Below, in pieces: positions 15,993 through 24,105 of a DNA stretch of 64,000 bases. The notes below the pieces were generated by a model. It had not been told where the DNA came from. It did no database searches and saw only the letters and a list, made by a program, of their open reading frames with translations. The DNA comes from Clostridium sp. CAG:524 (GTDB lineage Bacteria; Bacillota_I; Bacilli_A; RF39; UBA660). How positions within the stretch are numbered: position 1 is the stretch's first letter; every line of letters starts with the position of its first letter. The stretch is from assembly GCA_000434555.1 (NCBI GenBank), contig FR880110.1, forward strand, positions 95,728-159,727, given 5' to 3'. A program made the position numbers and the translations under genes.

Positions 15993-17756
15993 GTGATAGT
16001 TAAAGGTACTAAAATAAATGATAGATACCAAATTATAAAGACCCTTGGTGAGGGTGGTATGGCTAATGTTTATTTAGCTCATGATACTTATTTGGATAGA
16101 AATGTTGCAGTTAAAGTACTTCGTGGAGATCTTGCTAATGATGAAAAGTTTGTAAGAAGATTTCAAAGAGAAGCATTATCTGCTACAAGTCTTTCACATC
16201 CAAATATAGTTGAAATATATGATGTTGGTGAAGACGATGGTCAATATTATATAGTAATGGAATATGTTGATGGTAAAACATTAAAACAAGTGTTAAAACA
16301 AAGAGGACATTTATCAGTAACAGAAGTAATTGATATAATGCTACAAGTTACAGATGGTATGGCACATGCACATGATGCTTATATTATTCATAGGGATATA
16401 AAGCCTCAAAATATAATGATTTTATCAAATGGGATGATTAAGATAACTGATTTTGGAGTAGCAATAGCGTTAAATTCTACTCAACTTACACAAACAAATT
16501 CAGTTATGGGAACAGTTCACTACATACCTCCAGAACAAGCAAATGGTAAAGGATCAACTATTAGAAGTGATATCTACTCAATGGGAATAATGATGTATGA
16601 GTTATTAACAGGTCTTCTTCCATATAAAGGAGATAATGCTGTTGAAATAGCACTTAAACATTTGAGAGAACCACTTCCAAGTGTAAGAAAATTTGACTCA
16701 TCAATTCCACAATCTATTGAAAATGTAATAATAAAAGCAACAGCTAAGAATCCTAAAAATAGATATAAAGATGCAAGAGAGATGCATGATGATTTAAAAA
16801 CTGCACTTGATGCTAGCAGAGTTGATGAAAAAAGATATGTTTATCCATATCCAGAAAACGACTTAGAAGAAACAAAAGCACTTGATAAAGAAGTAGAAGC
16901 AATCAAAGATGCAACAAAAACTAAAAAAGTAGAAAAAGTCAAAGATGACACCGATGAAGATGAAATTGAAGATAAAAAACAAAATAGAACTTTAATAATA
17001 ATATTAAGTATATTTGTTGGGCTTGTATTATTATTAACTGTTGGACTTACAATACTTCTTCATGATGATAATAAAGAAGCAATTATACCTGATGTTGCGA
17101 ATAGGAGCGTTCAAGTTGCTACTAAGATGTTAAATGATGCTGGATTTGATATAGCAAAAGATTATAAATATATTGCAAGTGATGTTGTAAAAGAGGGAGA
17201 TGTAGTTAAAACTAGTCCTGAAATTGGTAGTAATAATAAGTTACCAAAAGAAGTAATTCTATATATATCTAGTGGTGAAGCTGCATATGTAATGGAAGAT
17301 TTCACTGGTGAAAATTATTTAATTGCTCAAGGTAAAATTGAAGCAAAATGTCAGTGTAATGTCGAAATAGTTGCTGAGGCTGTTGATGAATCTAAGAAGC
17401 CAAAAGAAGATACAGTACTTAAGACTGAACCTGCTGCTGGTGATAAAAGTAAACTTGGTAGTCCTGTTAAGATATATATTCCAAAAGTAGAATATAAATA
17501 TCCAGACTTTACAAAAGGATATACTATTGCTAAAATAGAAGAATTCGCAGAAAAACATGAATTAAAACTTGAGATAAAATATCAAGAAACAACTTCAGCA
17601 GCAGAAGGTACAATATTAAAGCAAAGTAGAGCGGCTTCTTCACTTGTAACACCTGGAGCTAGTCTTGTAATAACAGTTGCAAGAGCACCAGAAGTAGAAG
17701 AACCAACTACAGAGCCAACAAAAGTTCCAACTGAAGGAGACAATACAGGGGAGTAA
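15993..17756 (+). CDS. prkC: PASTA-domain Ser/Thr protein kinase
   Basis: Membrane kinase that senses peptidoglycan fragments or lipid II and phosphorylates cell-wall, division and translation targets. The intracellular kinase domain (residues about 10-270) has the glycine loop GEGGMANVYLAHD, HRDIKPQN (His133, Asp135) and DFG. A linker rich in Lys/Asp leads to one membrane helix (about 333-355) and three extracellular PASTA domains, ending in a Thr/Pro/Glu tail. GTG at 15993 is the likely start because GAGTGGTG lies six bases before it; GTG codons at 15981 and 15984 are in frame and inside that site. The count of three PASTA units is as in B. subtilis PrkC. Confidence 0.93.
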   Translation: MIVKGTKINDRYQIIKTLGEGGMANVYLAHDTYLDRNVAVKVLRGDLANDEKFVRRFQREALSATSLSHPNIVEIYDVGEDDGQYYIVMEYVDGKTLKQVLKQRGHLSVTEVIDIMLQVTDGMAHAHDAYIIHRDIKPQNIMILSNGMIKITDFGVAIALNSTQLTQTNSVMGTVHYIPPEQANGKGSTIRSDIYSMGIMMYELLTGLLPYKGDNAVEIALKHLREPLPSVRKFDSSIPQSIENVIIKATAKNPKNRYKDAREMHDDLKTALDASRVDEKRYVYPYPENDLEETKALDKEVEAIKDATKTKKVEKVKDDTDEDEIEDKKQNRTLIIILSIFVGLVLLLTVGLTILLHDDNKEAIIPDVANRSVQVATKMLNDAGFDIAKDYKYIASDVVKEGDVVKTSPEIGSNNKLPKEVILYISSGEAAYVMEDFTGENYLIAQGKIEAKCQCNVEIVAEAVDESKKPKEDTVLKTEPAAGDKSKLGSPVKIYIPKVEYKYPDFTKGYTIAKIEEFAEKHELKLEIKYQETTSAAEGTILKQSRAASSLVTPGASLVITVARAPEVEEPTTEPTKVPTEGDNTGE

Positions 17757-17757
17757 T

Positions 17758-18588
17758 ATGAAAGGTAAAATTATATGTATTAACAAATTTATACATAGAG
17801 TATTATTAGAAAATAATACGATAATTGATACACGAACTAGAGGAAAATTAAGAAATATGAAAGTAGTTCCAGTAGTTGGTGATAATGTTATAGTTGATGT
17901 TAATACAAAGACAATAGAAAAAGTAGAACTAAGAAAAAACTACCTGGAAAGACCACTCATTGCTAATATAGATAAACTCTTAATAGTAATGAGTACATCA
18001 ATTCCAGCTTTTTCTTCTTATTTAATTGATAAATTTTTACTTATTGCTTATAAAAATGAAATAGAGCCTATTATAGTTATTACAAAAACTGATATGATAA
18101 CTATGAAAGAAAAAAGTGAAATAAAAAAATATATCAATTATTATAGAAAATTGAAAATTAAAATATATGTTAATACTAGTGTTTCTAAAATAAAAAAAGA
18201 GTTTGCTAATTCTGTAGTAGCACTTTGTGGTCAAACAGGAGCAGGAAAAAGTACACTATTAAATAAAATTGACGCATCTTTATCACTTAAAACAGGTGAA
18301 GTATCAACTTCTCTTGGTAGGGGTAAACATACAACTAGACTAGTTGAACTTTTAGAAGTAAATGATGGATTAATTGCTGATACTCCTGGATTTAGTTCAC
18401 TCGAATTAACAATCCCTAAAAAAGAAATAAAAAAATATTATTATGATTTTAATAAACCATGTAAATATAGAAGTTGTCTTCATATAAAAGAAGACGGATG
18501 TTCTATAATTGAAGAAGTTAATAAAGGCAAAATACCAGAGTGGCGTTATCAAAATTATTTAAAATTTATGGAGGAAACAAAGGAATGA
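17758..18588 (+). CDS. rsgA: Ribosome small-subunit assembly GTPase RsgA
   Basis: Circularly permuted GTPase that checks 30S maturation (YjeQ family). The order is OB-fold N-terminus, then TKTD (G4) before the P-loop GQTGAGKST (residues 158-166) and DTPGF (G3), which is the permuted order; a zinc knuckle follows (CKYRSCLHIKEDGC). Length (276) is slightly below the usual 290-300. GGGGAG overlapping the prkC stop is its ribosome site, and its TGA overlaps the rpe ATG. The gene is in its usual place after prkC. Confidence 0.93.
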   Translation: MKGKIICINKFIHRVLLENNTIIDTRTRGKLRNMKVVPVVGDNVIVDVNTKTIEKVELRKNYLERPLIANIDKLLIVMSTSIPAFSSYLIDKFLLIAYKNEIEPIIVITKTDMITMKEKSEIKKYINYYRKLKIKIYVNTSVSKIKKEFANSVVALCGQTGAGKSTLLNKIDASLSLKTGEVSTSLGRGKHTTRLVELLEVNDGLIADTPGFSSLELTIPKKEIKKYYYDFNKPCKYRSCLHIKEDGCSIIEEVNKGKIPEWRYQNYLKFMEETKE

Positions 18589-19220
18589 AAATAAATGTAT
18601 CAATATTATCTAGTACAATAAAGCCTCAAGATATAGTAAAAGAATTAGATAATACAAATGCTGATGCTATACATATTGATATAATGGATGGCAAATTCGT
18701 AGAAAATAAAACTTGGACAATAGGTGAGATAACTAAAATAACAAAATATTCAAGTTTTCCTCTTGATGTACATTTGATGGTTAATAACCCTTCTAAATAT
18801 ATAGAAGACTATGCAATGCTTAATACGAATAACATAACATTTCATTATGAAGCAGTAGAAAATATAGATAAAATGATTAATGAAATAAAAGATTATGGAT
18901 TAAAAGTAGGTATTGCTGTAAATCCTGATACTGATATTAAAAATATATTTCCTTATTTAGATAGAATAGATTTAGTACTTGTAATGAGTGTATATCCTGG
19001 TAAGAGTGGTCAAACATTTATAGAAACAACACCAAGTAAAATAAAAGAATTAAAAGAATATATTACTGAAAATGATTTAAAAACACAAATATCTGTAGAT
19101 GGCGGAATAAATAATGAAACAGGTAAGTTGTGTAAAGATGCTGGTGCTGATATATTAGTATCTGCTTCGTATATACATAATGACATAAAACATAATATAG
19201 ATATACTTAAAAATATATGA
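18585..19220 (+). CDS. rpe: Ribulose-phosphate 3-epimerase
   Basis: TIM-barrel enzyme that interconverts ribulose 5-phosphate and xylulose 5-phosphate in the pentose phosphate pathway. The 211 residues contain HIDIMDGKFV, DVHLMVNNP, VMSVYPGKSGQ and VDGGINNET, the metal and phosphate binding blocks; family members usually have PGFGGQ where this one has PGKSGQ. The ATG at 18585 overlaps the rsgA stop (ATGA) and has GGAGG at 18570-18574; a longer in-frame reading from 18540 lies inside rsgA and is rejected. It closes the operon before a terminator. Confidence 0.92.
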   Translation: MKINVSILSSTIKPQDIVKELDNTNADAIHIDIMDGKFVENKTWTIGEITKITKYSSFPLDVHLMVNNPSKYIEDYAMLNTNNITFHYEAVENIDKMINEIKDYGLKVGIAVNPDTDIKNIFPYLDRIDLVLVMSVYPGKSGQTFIETTPSKIKELKEYITENDLKTQISVDGGINNETGKLCKDAGADILVSASYIHNDIKHNIDILKNI

Positions 19221-19229
19221 TTTATTATT

Positions 19230-19256
19230 AAAGATTAGTTTTACTAATCTTTTTTA
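19230..19256 (+). terminator. Terminator after rpe
   Basis: AAAGATTAGT (19230-19239) and ACTAATCTTT (19243-19252) with a 3-base loop, then Ts. Confidence 0.88.
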
Positions 19257-19330
19257 TTTTTTTGAAAAAAGTTTTAAAAAAAAGAAGTGTTTTATAAAGT
19301 TTTCGCTAATAATAATAGTAGGGGGATAAG

Positions 19331-21376
19331 ATGAAACAATATATTGTAAGACAAAATGGCTATAAAGATTGTGGTCCTTCATGTTTATTATCTGTAATGA
19401 AATATTATGGATTAGAAGCTTCGCATGAAGAAGTAACTATGAATCTAAAAACTACTAGAGAGGGTACAAATGCTTTTAATATCATTAATGGTTCTAGGTT
19501 ATATGGATTTGATGGCTTTGCATCTCATTATAATTATGATGACATTATAAATAGTAAAGTGACATTACCAATAATATGTCATTGTAAGAAAGATAATTTT
19601 TTACATTTTATAGTGATATATAAAATTAATAAGAAGTCAATAATTGTGATGGATCCATCAAGCAGTATAACTAAAATCACTAAAGAACAATTTAGAGATA
19701 TGTACTTGAATACTTCAATTGTTATTTATCCTGTTAAACAGGTATGTAATAGTTTCTCTAAAAATGAAAATATAATTAAGACTTATATTTGGTTGAACAG
19801 AAAAGAACTCTTTAAAATATTAATTATAAATATATTTATTATTTTGTTTGGAATATTACTTAATTATTATTCATATATAGTTATAGATTATATATTACCT
19901 AACTATGATTATAAAAAGCTAATCGTCTTTACAATTATCTTTATAATATCTTTAATAATTAAAACAATAATCTTATTTATTAATAATAAAATAGTTATTA
20001 ATTTGAATAATAAATTATCAAAAGAATTAAATAATGATTTTATAAGAAAATTATTTTATCTCCCTTATCAATTCTTTAAGAATAAATCTTCCAGTGAAAT
20101 TATATCAAGAATGAATGATTTTAAACTATTTTTAGATGTCCTATTAAATATTATTACCACAACTCTATCAAATATACTTTTAGTTTTAATAAGTTTAACA
20201 TTACTTTTAATAATCAATTATAAATTGTTCTTTATATACTTAATTGAACTTATATTATATGCTTTTATTATTTTATTAAATAAAACTAAATTAAGAAATT
20301 TAAATGAAGAAGTTATGATTTATGAAGAAAAATATAATAAATCATTAAATGATAATATATGTAGCTATGAAATAAATAAAAATTTAAATTTAACAAACGA
20401 CATTGTTAATCTCACTGAAATGAATTTTAACATTTATCATTTAAAAAAAACTAATTCCCTAAACAATCAAAATAAAGAAAACATTTTAAAAGATTTTGTT
20501 TCAGATTTTTCATATATATCATTTGTGTTTTTAGGTTGTATATTCATAAATAAAAATATTTTTACTTTAGGTAGTTTTGTATTATTTCAAGCTATAGTAA
20601 TATATTTTATAAATCCTATAAAAACTATACTTGATTTAAGTGAATCAATTGATTATCTTAAAAACATTTATAAGAGAATAAATGATTTATTATTGATAAA
20701 AGATTCAAAAGATAGAGAAACAAATGAAATAATAGATGGCAATATAAGCATAAGAAATCTATCATACTCGCCAAACAATATAGATTTTATATTTAAAAAT
20801 GTATCTTTTGATATAGTTAATAGAAGTAAATTTTTACTTTATGGAAGTAGTGGTAATGGTAAAAGTACTATTATGAAAATATTATTAAAATATTTAAAAG
20901 AATATAAAGGTGAAATTTATATAGGTGATTTAAACATTAAAGATATCAATAGTAATGTCATATCAAATAGTTTTACTTATGTATCACAAAATAACTATAT
21001 AATTAATGATACATTAAAGAATAATATTATTTATCATAGAAATATTAGTAATGAAGAATATGAAAAAATGATTAATATTTGTAATTTAAATATACTTAGG
21101 AGTAGAAGTATTTTAAGAGATAATTATGTTATAGAGGATAATGGATTTAATATATCTGGAGGAGAAAAACAAAAAATATTATTAGCTAGAAGTTTACTTA
21201 AAAATAGTAATTATATCATTCTTGATGAAGCATTAAGTGAAGTATCTTTTGATGAAGAAAAAGAAATACTTGATAAGATATTTGAATCTTATAGTGATAA
21301 AACAATAATATATGTTTCACATAAAAAAGAAATAATAGATTTATTCAAAAAGAAATATAAATTAGAAAGGAGTTAG
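19331..21376 (+). CDS. Peptidase C39-containing ABC exporter for double-glycine leader peptides
   Basis: 681-residue transporter that both cleaves the leader and exports a bacteriocin-type peptide. The N-terminal C39 protease has its catalytic triad in place: Cys14 (KDCGPSC), His92 (LHFIVIY) and Asp108 (MDPS). A membrane domain with about six helices (residues 155-430) and an ABC domain follow, with Walker A GSSGNGKST (from 505), signature ISGGEKQK and Walker B YIILDEALSE, where the usual T/S-A of the D-loop region is changed to LSEVSFD. The two small genes directly downstream encode peptides with Gly-Gly leaders, so they are the likely cargo. GGGGGAT precedes the ATG. Confidence 0.92.
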   Translation: MKQYIVRQNGYKDCGPSCLLSVMKYYGLEASHEEVTMNLKTTREGTNAFNIINGSRLYGFDGFASHYNYDDIINSKVTLPIICHCKKDNFLHFIVIYKINKKSIIVMDPSSSITKITKEQFRDMYLNTSIVIYPVKQVCNSFSKNENIIKTYIWLNRKELFKILIINIFIILFGILLNYYSYIVIDYILPNYDYKKLIVFTIIFIISLIIKTIILFINNKIVINLNNKLSKELNNDFIRKLFYLPYQFFKNKSSSEIISRMNDFKLFLDVLLNIITTTLSNILLVLISLTLLLIINYKLFFIYLIELILYAFIILLNKTKLRNLNEEVMIYEEKYNKSLNDNICSYEINKNLNLTNDIVNLTEMNFNIYHLKKTNSLNNQNKENILKDFVSDFSYISFVFLGCIFINKNIFTLGSFVLFQAIVIYFINPIKTILDLSESIDYLKNIYKRINDLLLIKDSKDRETNEIIDGNISIRNLSYSPNNIDFIFKNVSFDIVNRSKFLLYGSSGNGKSTIMKILLKYLKEYKGEIYIGDLNIKDINSNVISNSFTYVSQNNYIINDTLKNNIIYHRNISNEEYEKMINICNLNILRSRSILRDNYVIEDNGFNISGGEKQKILLARSLLKNSNYIILDEALSEVSFDEEKEILDKIFESYSDKTIIYVSHKKEIIDLFKKKYKLERS

Positions 21377-21377
21377 C

Positions 21378-21515
21378 ATGATTATTGAATCAGAATTAAA
21401 AGAGATAAAGGGGGGAGTAAATTGGGTAATTGTTGGCGTTGGTGGTTCAATCATTTCATTCATTATTGGCCTCGTGGATGGGTATTTAAGGCCGTTAAAA
21501 TGTAGAAAAAAATAA
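21378..21515 (+). CDS. Double-glycine leader peptide, bacteriocin-like (peptide 1)
   Basis: A 45-residue peptide too short for normal gene calling. The leader MIIESELKEIKGG fits the C39 consensus (hydrophobic residues at -4, -7 and -12 and Gly-Gly at -2/-1), so cleavage is expected after Gly13. The mature part, about 32 residues, has a glycine-rich hydrophobic stretch (VIVGVGGSIISFIIGLV) and a basic tail (RPLKCRKK) with a single Cys. The start overlaps the transporter end region closely (AAAGGAGTTAGC then ATG), two bases after its stop. Membrane-active bacteriocin is the best reading; a signalling peptide is the alternative. Confidence 0.8.
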   Translation: MIIESELKEIKGGVNWVIVGVGGSIISFIIGLVDGYLRPLKCRKK

Positions 21516-21529
21516 TAGTAGGAGGAAAA

Positions 21530-21691
21530 ATGTTAAAAGAAGAAGAACTAATTAAAATACAAGGTGGAGCAGTATCAGTTGGTACAATTATAAATGCAGT
21601 TGTTAAAGCAATTAGCTTATTAAATGAGTTAGGACAACAACTTGGTTCTGCTATAAGAAGAAAAAGAGATGGAAGAAAGTGTGCTTATTAA
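21530..21691 (+). CDS. Double-glycine leader peptide, bacteriocin-like (peptide 2)
   Basis: A 53-residue peptide with its own strong ribosome site (AGGAGG at 21520-21525). Leader MLKEEELIKIQGG; cleavage expected after Gly13. The mature 40 residues begin with a hydrophobic segment (AVSVGTIINAVVKAISLL), contain a GxxxG motif (Gly35-Gly39) and end in a very basic tail (RRKRDGRK) plus a single Cys. Two unlike peptides side by side with one transporter, GxxxG-type motifs and basic tails are typical of two-peptide (class IIb) bacteriocins. No immunity gene was identified. A terminator follows. Confidence 0.82.
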   Translation: MLKEEELIKIQGGAVSVGTIINAVVKAISLLNELGQQLGSAIRRKRDGRKCAY

Positions 21692-21704
21692 AGTATATGT
21701 GTAG

Positions 21705-21731
21705 AAGAAGGGGATAACTTCTCCTTCTTTT
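21705..21731 (+). terminator. Terminator of the bacteriocin-like operon
   Basis: AAGAAGGGGA (21705-21714) pairs with TCTCCTTCTT (21720-21729), one G-T pair, followed by Ts. Confidence 0.85.
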
Positions 21732-21747
21732 CAAAATAAAGGTAAAT

Positions 21748-21854
21748 ATGTACGGTAGCGACTATCGGAATTTACGTTTGTGGAGATGAAAGTCGATGAA
21801 GCAAAAAGACGATATAATTGTAAAAGTTCTGTGAAAATAGCCTTTCTTTGTTGA
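21748..21854 (+). other. Two overlapping mini-reading frames of unknown meaning
   Basis: AAAGG at 21738-21742 precedes a 13-codon frame (21748-21789, MYGSDYRNLRLWR). Its TGA overlaps the ATG of a 22-codon frame (21786-21854, MKVDEAKRRYNCKSSVKIAF then LC) as ATGA. The stretch is visibly richer in G and C than its surroundings. It may encode leader peptides, be a gene remnant or be chance. It lies between the bacteriocin terminator and the marR promoter. Confidence 0.3.
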
Positions 21855-21878
21855 CATTATAAATCTGGATAGTATAAT
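21851..21878 (+). promoter_or_regulatory. Consensus promoter of the marR-ABC operon
   Basis: TTGACA (21851-21856), 16 bases, TATAAT (21873-21878): both hexamers match the housekeeping consensus exactly. Confidence 0.9.
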
Positions 21879-21886
21879 CGTTATAG

Positions 21887-21902
21887 TTAGTTACCTAACT
21901 AA
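21887..21902 (+). promoter_or_regulatory. Palindromic operator, probably for the MarR repressor
   Basis: TTAGTTA-CC-TAACTAA is a perfect 7-2-7 inverted repeat starting at the predicted transcription start and ending just before the AAAGGAG ribosome site of the MarR gene. MarR proteins usually bind such repeats to repress their own operon. Confidence 0.75.
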
Positions 21903-21914
21903 AGGAGTATCGCT

Positions 21915-22358
21915 ATGGAAGAACAAAGTATAGGATCAGAAATTAAAAAGATTGATAATTTGATCATAAGAAAAATTATGTCTTATAGTAAGAACAATAG
22001 TTATATGTTGAGTCCAAGTCAAATGATGATTACACGCTTTTTATACAAAAATTCAGATAAAGTAGTTTATCAAAAAGACTTAGAAGGGGCTTTACCATTT
22101 AGAAAGTCAACAATATCTGGAATAATACAAACTATGATGAAAAATAATATTATAAGTACAGAATCTTCTAAAGATGATTTAAGAAGTAAAAGAATAATTC
22201 TTACTCCTTATGGTAAAAAAATAAATAAAGAAATAGAGAAAAATATTATTGAATTTGAAAAAGTTCTAAAAAATAATATTAAAGAAGATGATTTACGAGT
22301 ATTTTTTAAAGTAACAAAACAAATACAAAATAATTTGAAGGGAGAAAATGATGATTAA
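21915..22358 (+). CDS. MarR-family transcriptional regulator
   Basis: 147-residue winged-helix regulator, first gene of a marR-ABC-ABC operon. The layout is typical: N-terminal dimer helix, winged helix (residues about 40-100: LSPSQMMITRFLYKN, VVYQKDLEGALPFRKSTISGIIQTMMKNN, then the wing ESSKDDLRSKRIILTPYGKK) and a C-terminal dimer helix. It most likely represses the operon through the palindrome between promoter and gene, and releases it when a drug-like ligand binds. Its stop overlaps the start of the first exporter gene. Confidence 0.92.
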   Translation: MEEQSIGSEIKKIDNLIIRKIMSYSKNNSYMLSPSQMMITRFLYKNSDKVVYQKDLEGALPFRKSTISGIIQTMMKNNIISTESSKDDLRSKRIILTPYGKKINKEIEKNIIEFEKVLKNNIKEDDLRVFFKVTKQIQNNLKGENDD

Positions 22359-24105
22359 ATTATTCAAAAATCTTAAAAAGGAAGATTATTTATTAATTAT
22401 ATTATCGAGTCTATTTATTATATTCCAAGTATGGCTTGAACTTAAAATACCTGATTACATGAGTGAAATAACAAAACTTGTTCAAACAAGTGGCGCAACT
22501 AAAGATATTTTAAAAGAAGGCTTATACATGATATTATGTGCTTTTGCAAGTTTAGCTTCTTCATGTGTAGTAGGTTATATTATTGCTAATGTTGGAAGTA
22601 AGTTTTCTAAAAATATAAGAGAAAAATTATTTATTAAAGTACAAGAATTCGGCATGGCAGAAATAAAAAAATTCCAAACAAGTAGTCTTATAACTAGAAC
22701 AACTAATGATGTTACAAATGTTGAAGCTATGTTAACATTGGGCTTACAAATGATGATAAAAGCACCTATAACAGCTGTATGGGCTATTGGAAAAATAATT
22801 AATAAAAGTTTTGAATGGACAGCTATTACAGGTGGAGCAGTATTAGTTCTATTAATAATGGTTATCGTACTTATGTTAATAGTTTTACCAAGATTCAAAA
22901 TAGTTCAAAAACTAATTGATAATGTCAATGGACTTACTCGTGAAAATTTAAAAGGTATAAGAGTTATTAGAGCATTTAATGCAGATGAGATGGAAGAAAG
23001 TAAGTTTGAAAAAGTAAATAAAAAGCTTACGAACACTCAATTATTTAATCAAAAAGTAATGAGTATTATGTCTCCTATGATGTATTTAATTATGAATGGT
23101 GTTTCACTTGCTATATATTTCATGGGCAGTATACTTATAAGCAAAGCATTACTCGCAGATAAAATTACATTATTTAGTAATATGGTAGTTTTTAGTTCGT
23201 ATGCTATGCAAGTAATTATGTCATTCTTGATGTTAGCGATGATATTTATAATGTATCCTAGAGCTTCTATTTCTGCTGATAGAATTAATGAAGTACTTAG
23301 TACAAAAACAAAAATCAAAAATGGCAAAGTTAAAAAATCAGAAGAAACAGGCACACTAGAATTTAAAAATGTTAGTTTTAAATATCCAGATTCAGATGAA
23401 TCAGTTTTAGAAAATATATCATTTAAAGCAAATAAAGGTGAAACTATTGCTATTATAGGTTCAACTGGAAGTGGAAAAAGTACACTTGTTAACTTAATTC
23501 CAAGATTTTATGATGTTACAAGTGGTTCAATCTTAATTGATGGAATAGATGTAAAAGATTATGATTTAAATTCATTATATGATAGACTTGGCTATGTTCC
23601 ACAAAAAGCAGTTATGTTTAATGGAACTATCAAATATAATGTTAGTTATGGTAAAAAATCTAATTATGAATTTACCGAAGACAAAATCAAAGAAGCAATA
23701 GATGTTGCACAAGCAAAAGAGTTTGTAGAAAAAATGCAAAAAAAATATGACTCAAATATTTCACAAGGAGGTACAAATGTATCTGGTGGTCAAAAGCAAA
23801 GATTATCAATCGCAAGAGCAATCGCAAGAGATCCGGAAATATATATATTTGATGATACATTTAGTGCTCTTGATTATAAAACAGATTATGTGCTTAGAAA
23901 AAAATTAAAAGAGTATACAAAAGATGCTACAAGTATAATTGTTGCTCAAAGAATAGGGACAATTAAAAATGCTGATAAGATAATTGTTTTAGATAAAGGT
24001 AAAACAGTTGGAATTGGAACACATAAAGAATTATTAAATAAATGCAAAGTATATAAAGAAATAGCATATTCACAACTATCAAAGGAGGAACTAGAAAATG
24101 AATAA
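22351..24105 (+). CDS. ABC exporter half-transporter with degenerate ATP site (first subunit)
   Basis: 584-residue half-transporter, six membrane helices then one ATPase domain. Walker A GSTGSGKST (about residue 370), signature VSGGQKQRLS, Walker B IYIFDDTFSAL. The residue after the Walker B aspartate is Asp, not the catalytic Glu, which marks the degenerate subunit of heterodimeric exporters (LmrC/EfrA class). Its partner follows with an 8-base overlap. Substrates are probably drugs or lipophilic compounds; in this spot it could also give immunity to the neighbouring bacteriocin. The second of two consecutive ATGs (22351) fits the AAGGGAG spacing best. Confidence 0.9.
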   Translation: MIKLFKNLKKEDYLLIILSSLFIIFQVWLELKIPDYMSEITKLVQTSGATKDILKEGLYMILCAFASLASSCVVGYIIANVGSKFSKNIREKLFIKVQEFGMAEIKKFQTSSLITRTTNDVTNVEAMLTLGLQMMIKAPITAVWAIGKIINKSFEWTAITGGAVLVLLIMVIVLMLIVLPRFKIVQKLIDNVNGLTRENLKGIRVIRAFNADEMEESKFEKVNKKLTNTQLFNQKVMSIMSPMMYLIMNGVSLAIYFMGSILISKALLADKITLFSNMVVFSSYAMQVIMSFLMLAMIFIMYPRASISADRINEVLSTKTKIKNGKVKKSEETGTLEFKNVSFKYPDSDESVLENISFKANKGETIAIIGSTGSGKSTLVNLIPRFYDVTSGSILIDGIDVKDYDLNSLYDRLGYVPQKAVMFNGTIKYNVSYGKKSNYEFTEDKIKEAIDVAQAKEFVEKMQKKYDSNISQGGTNVSGGQKQRLSIARAIARDPEIYIFDDTFSALDYKTDYVLRKKLKEYTKDATSIIVAQRIGTIKNADKIIVLDKGKTVGIGTHKELLNKCKVYKEIAYSQLSKEELENE

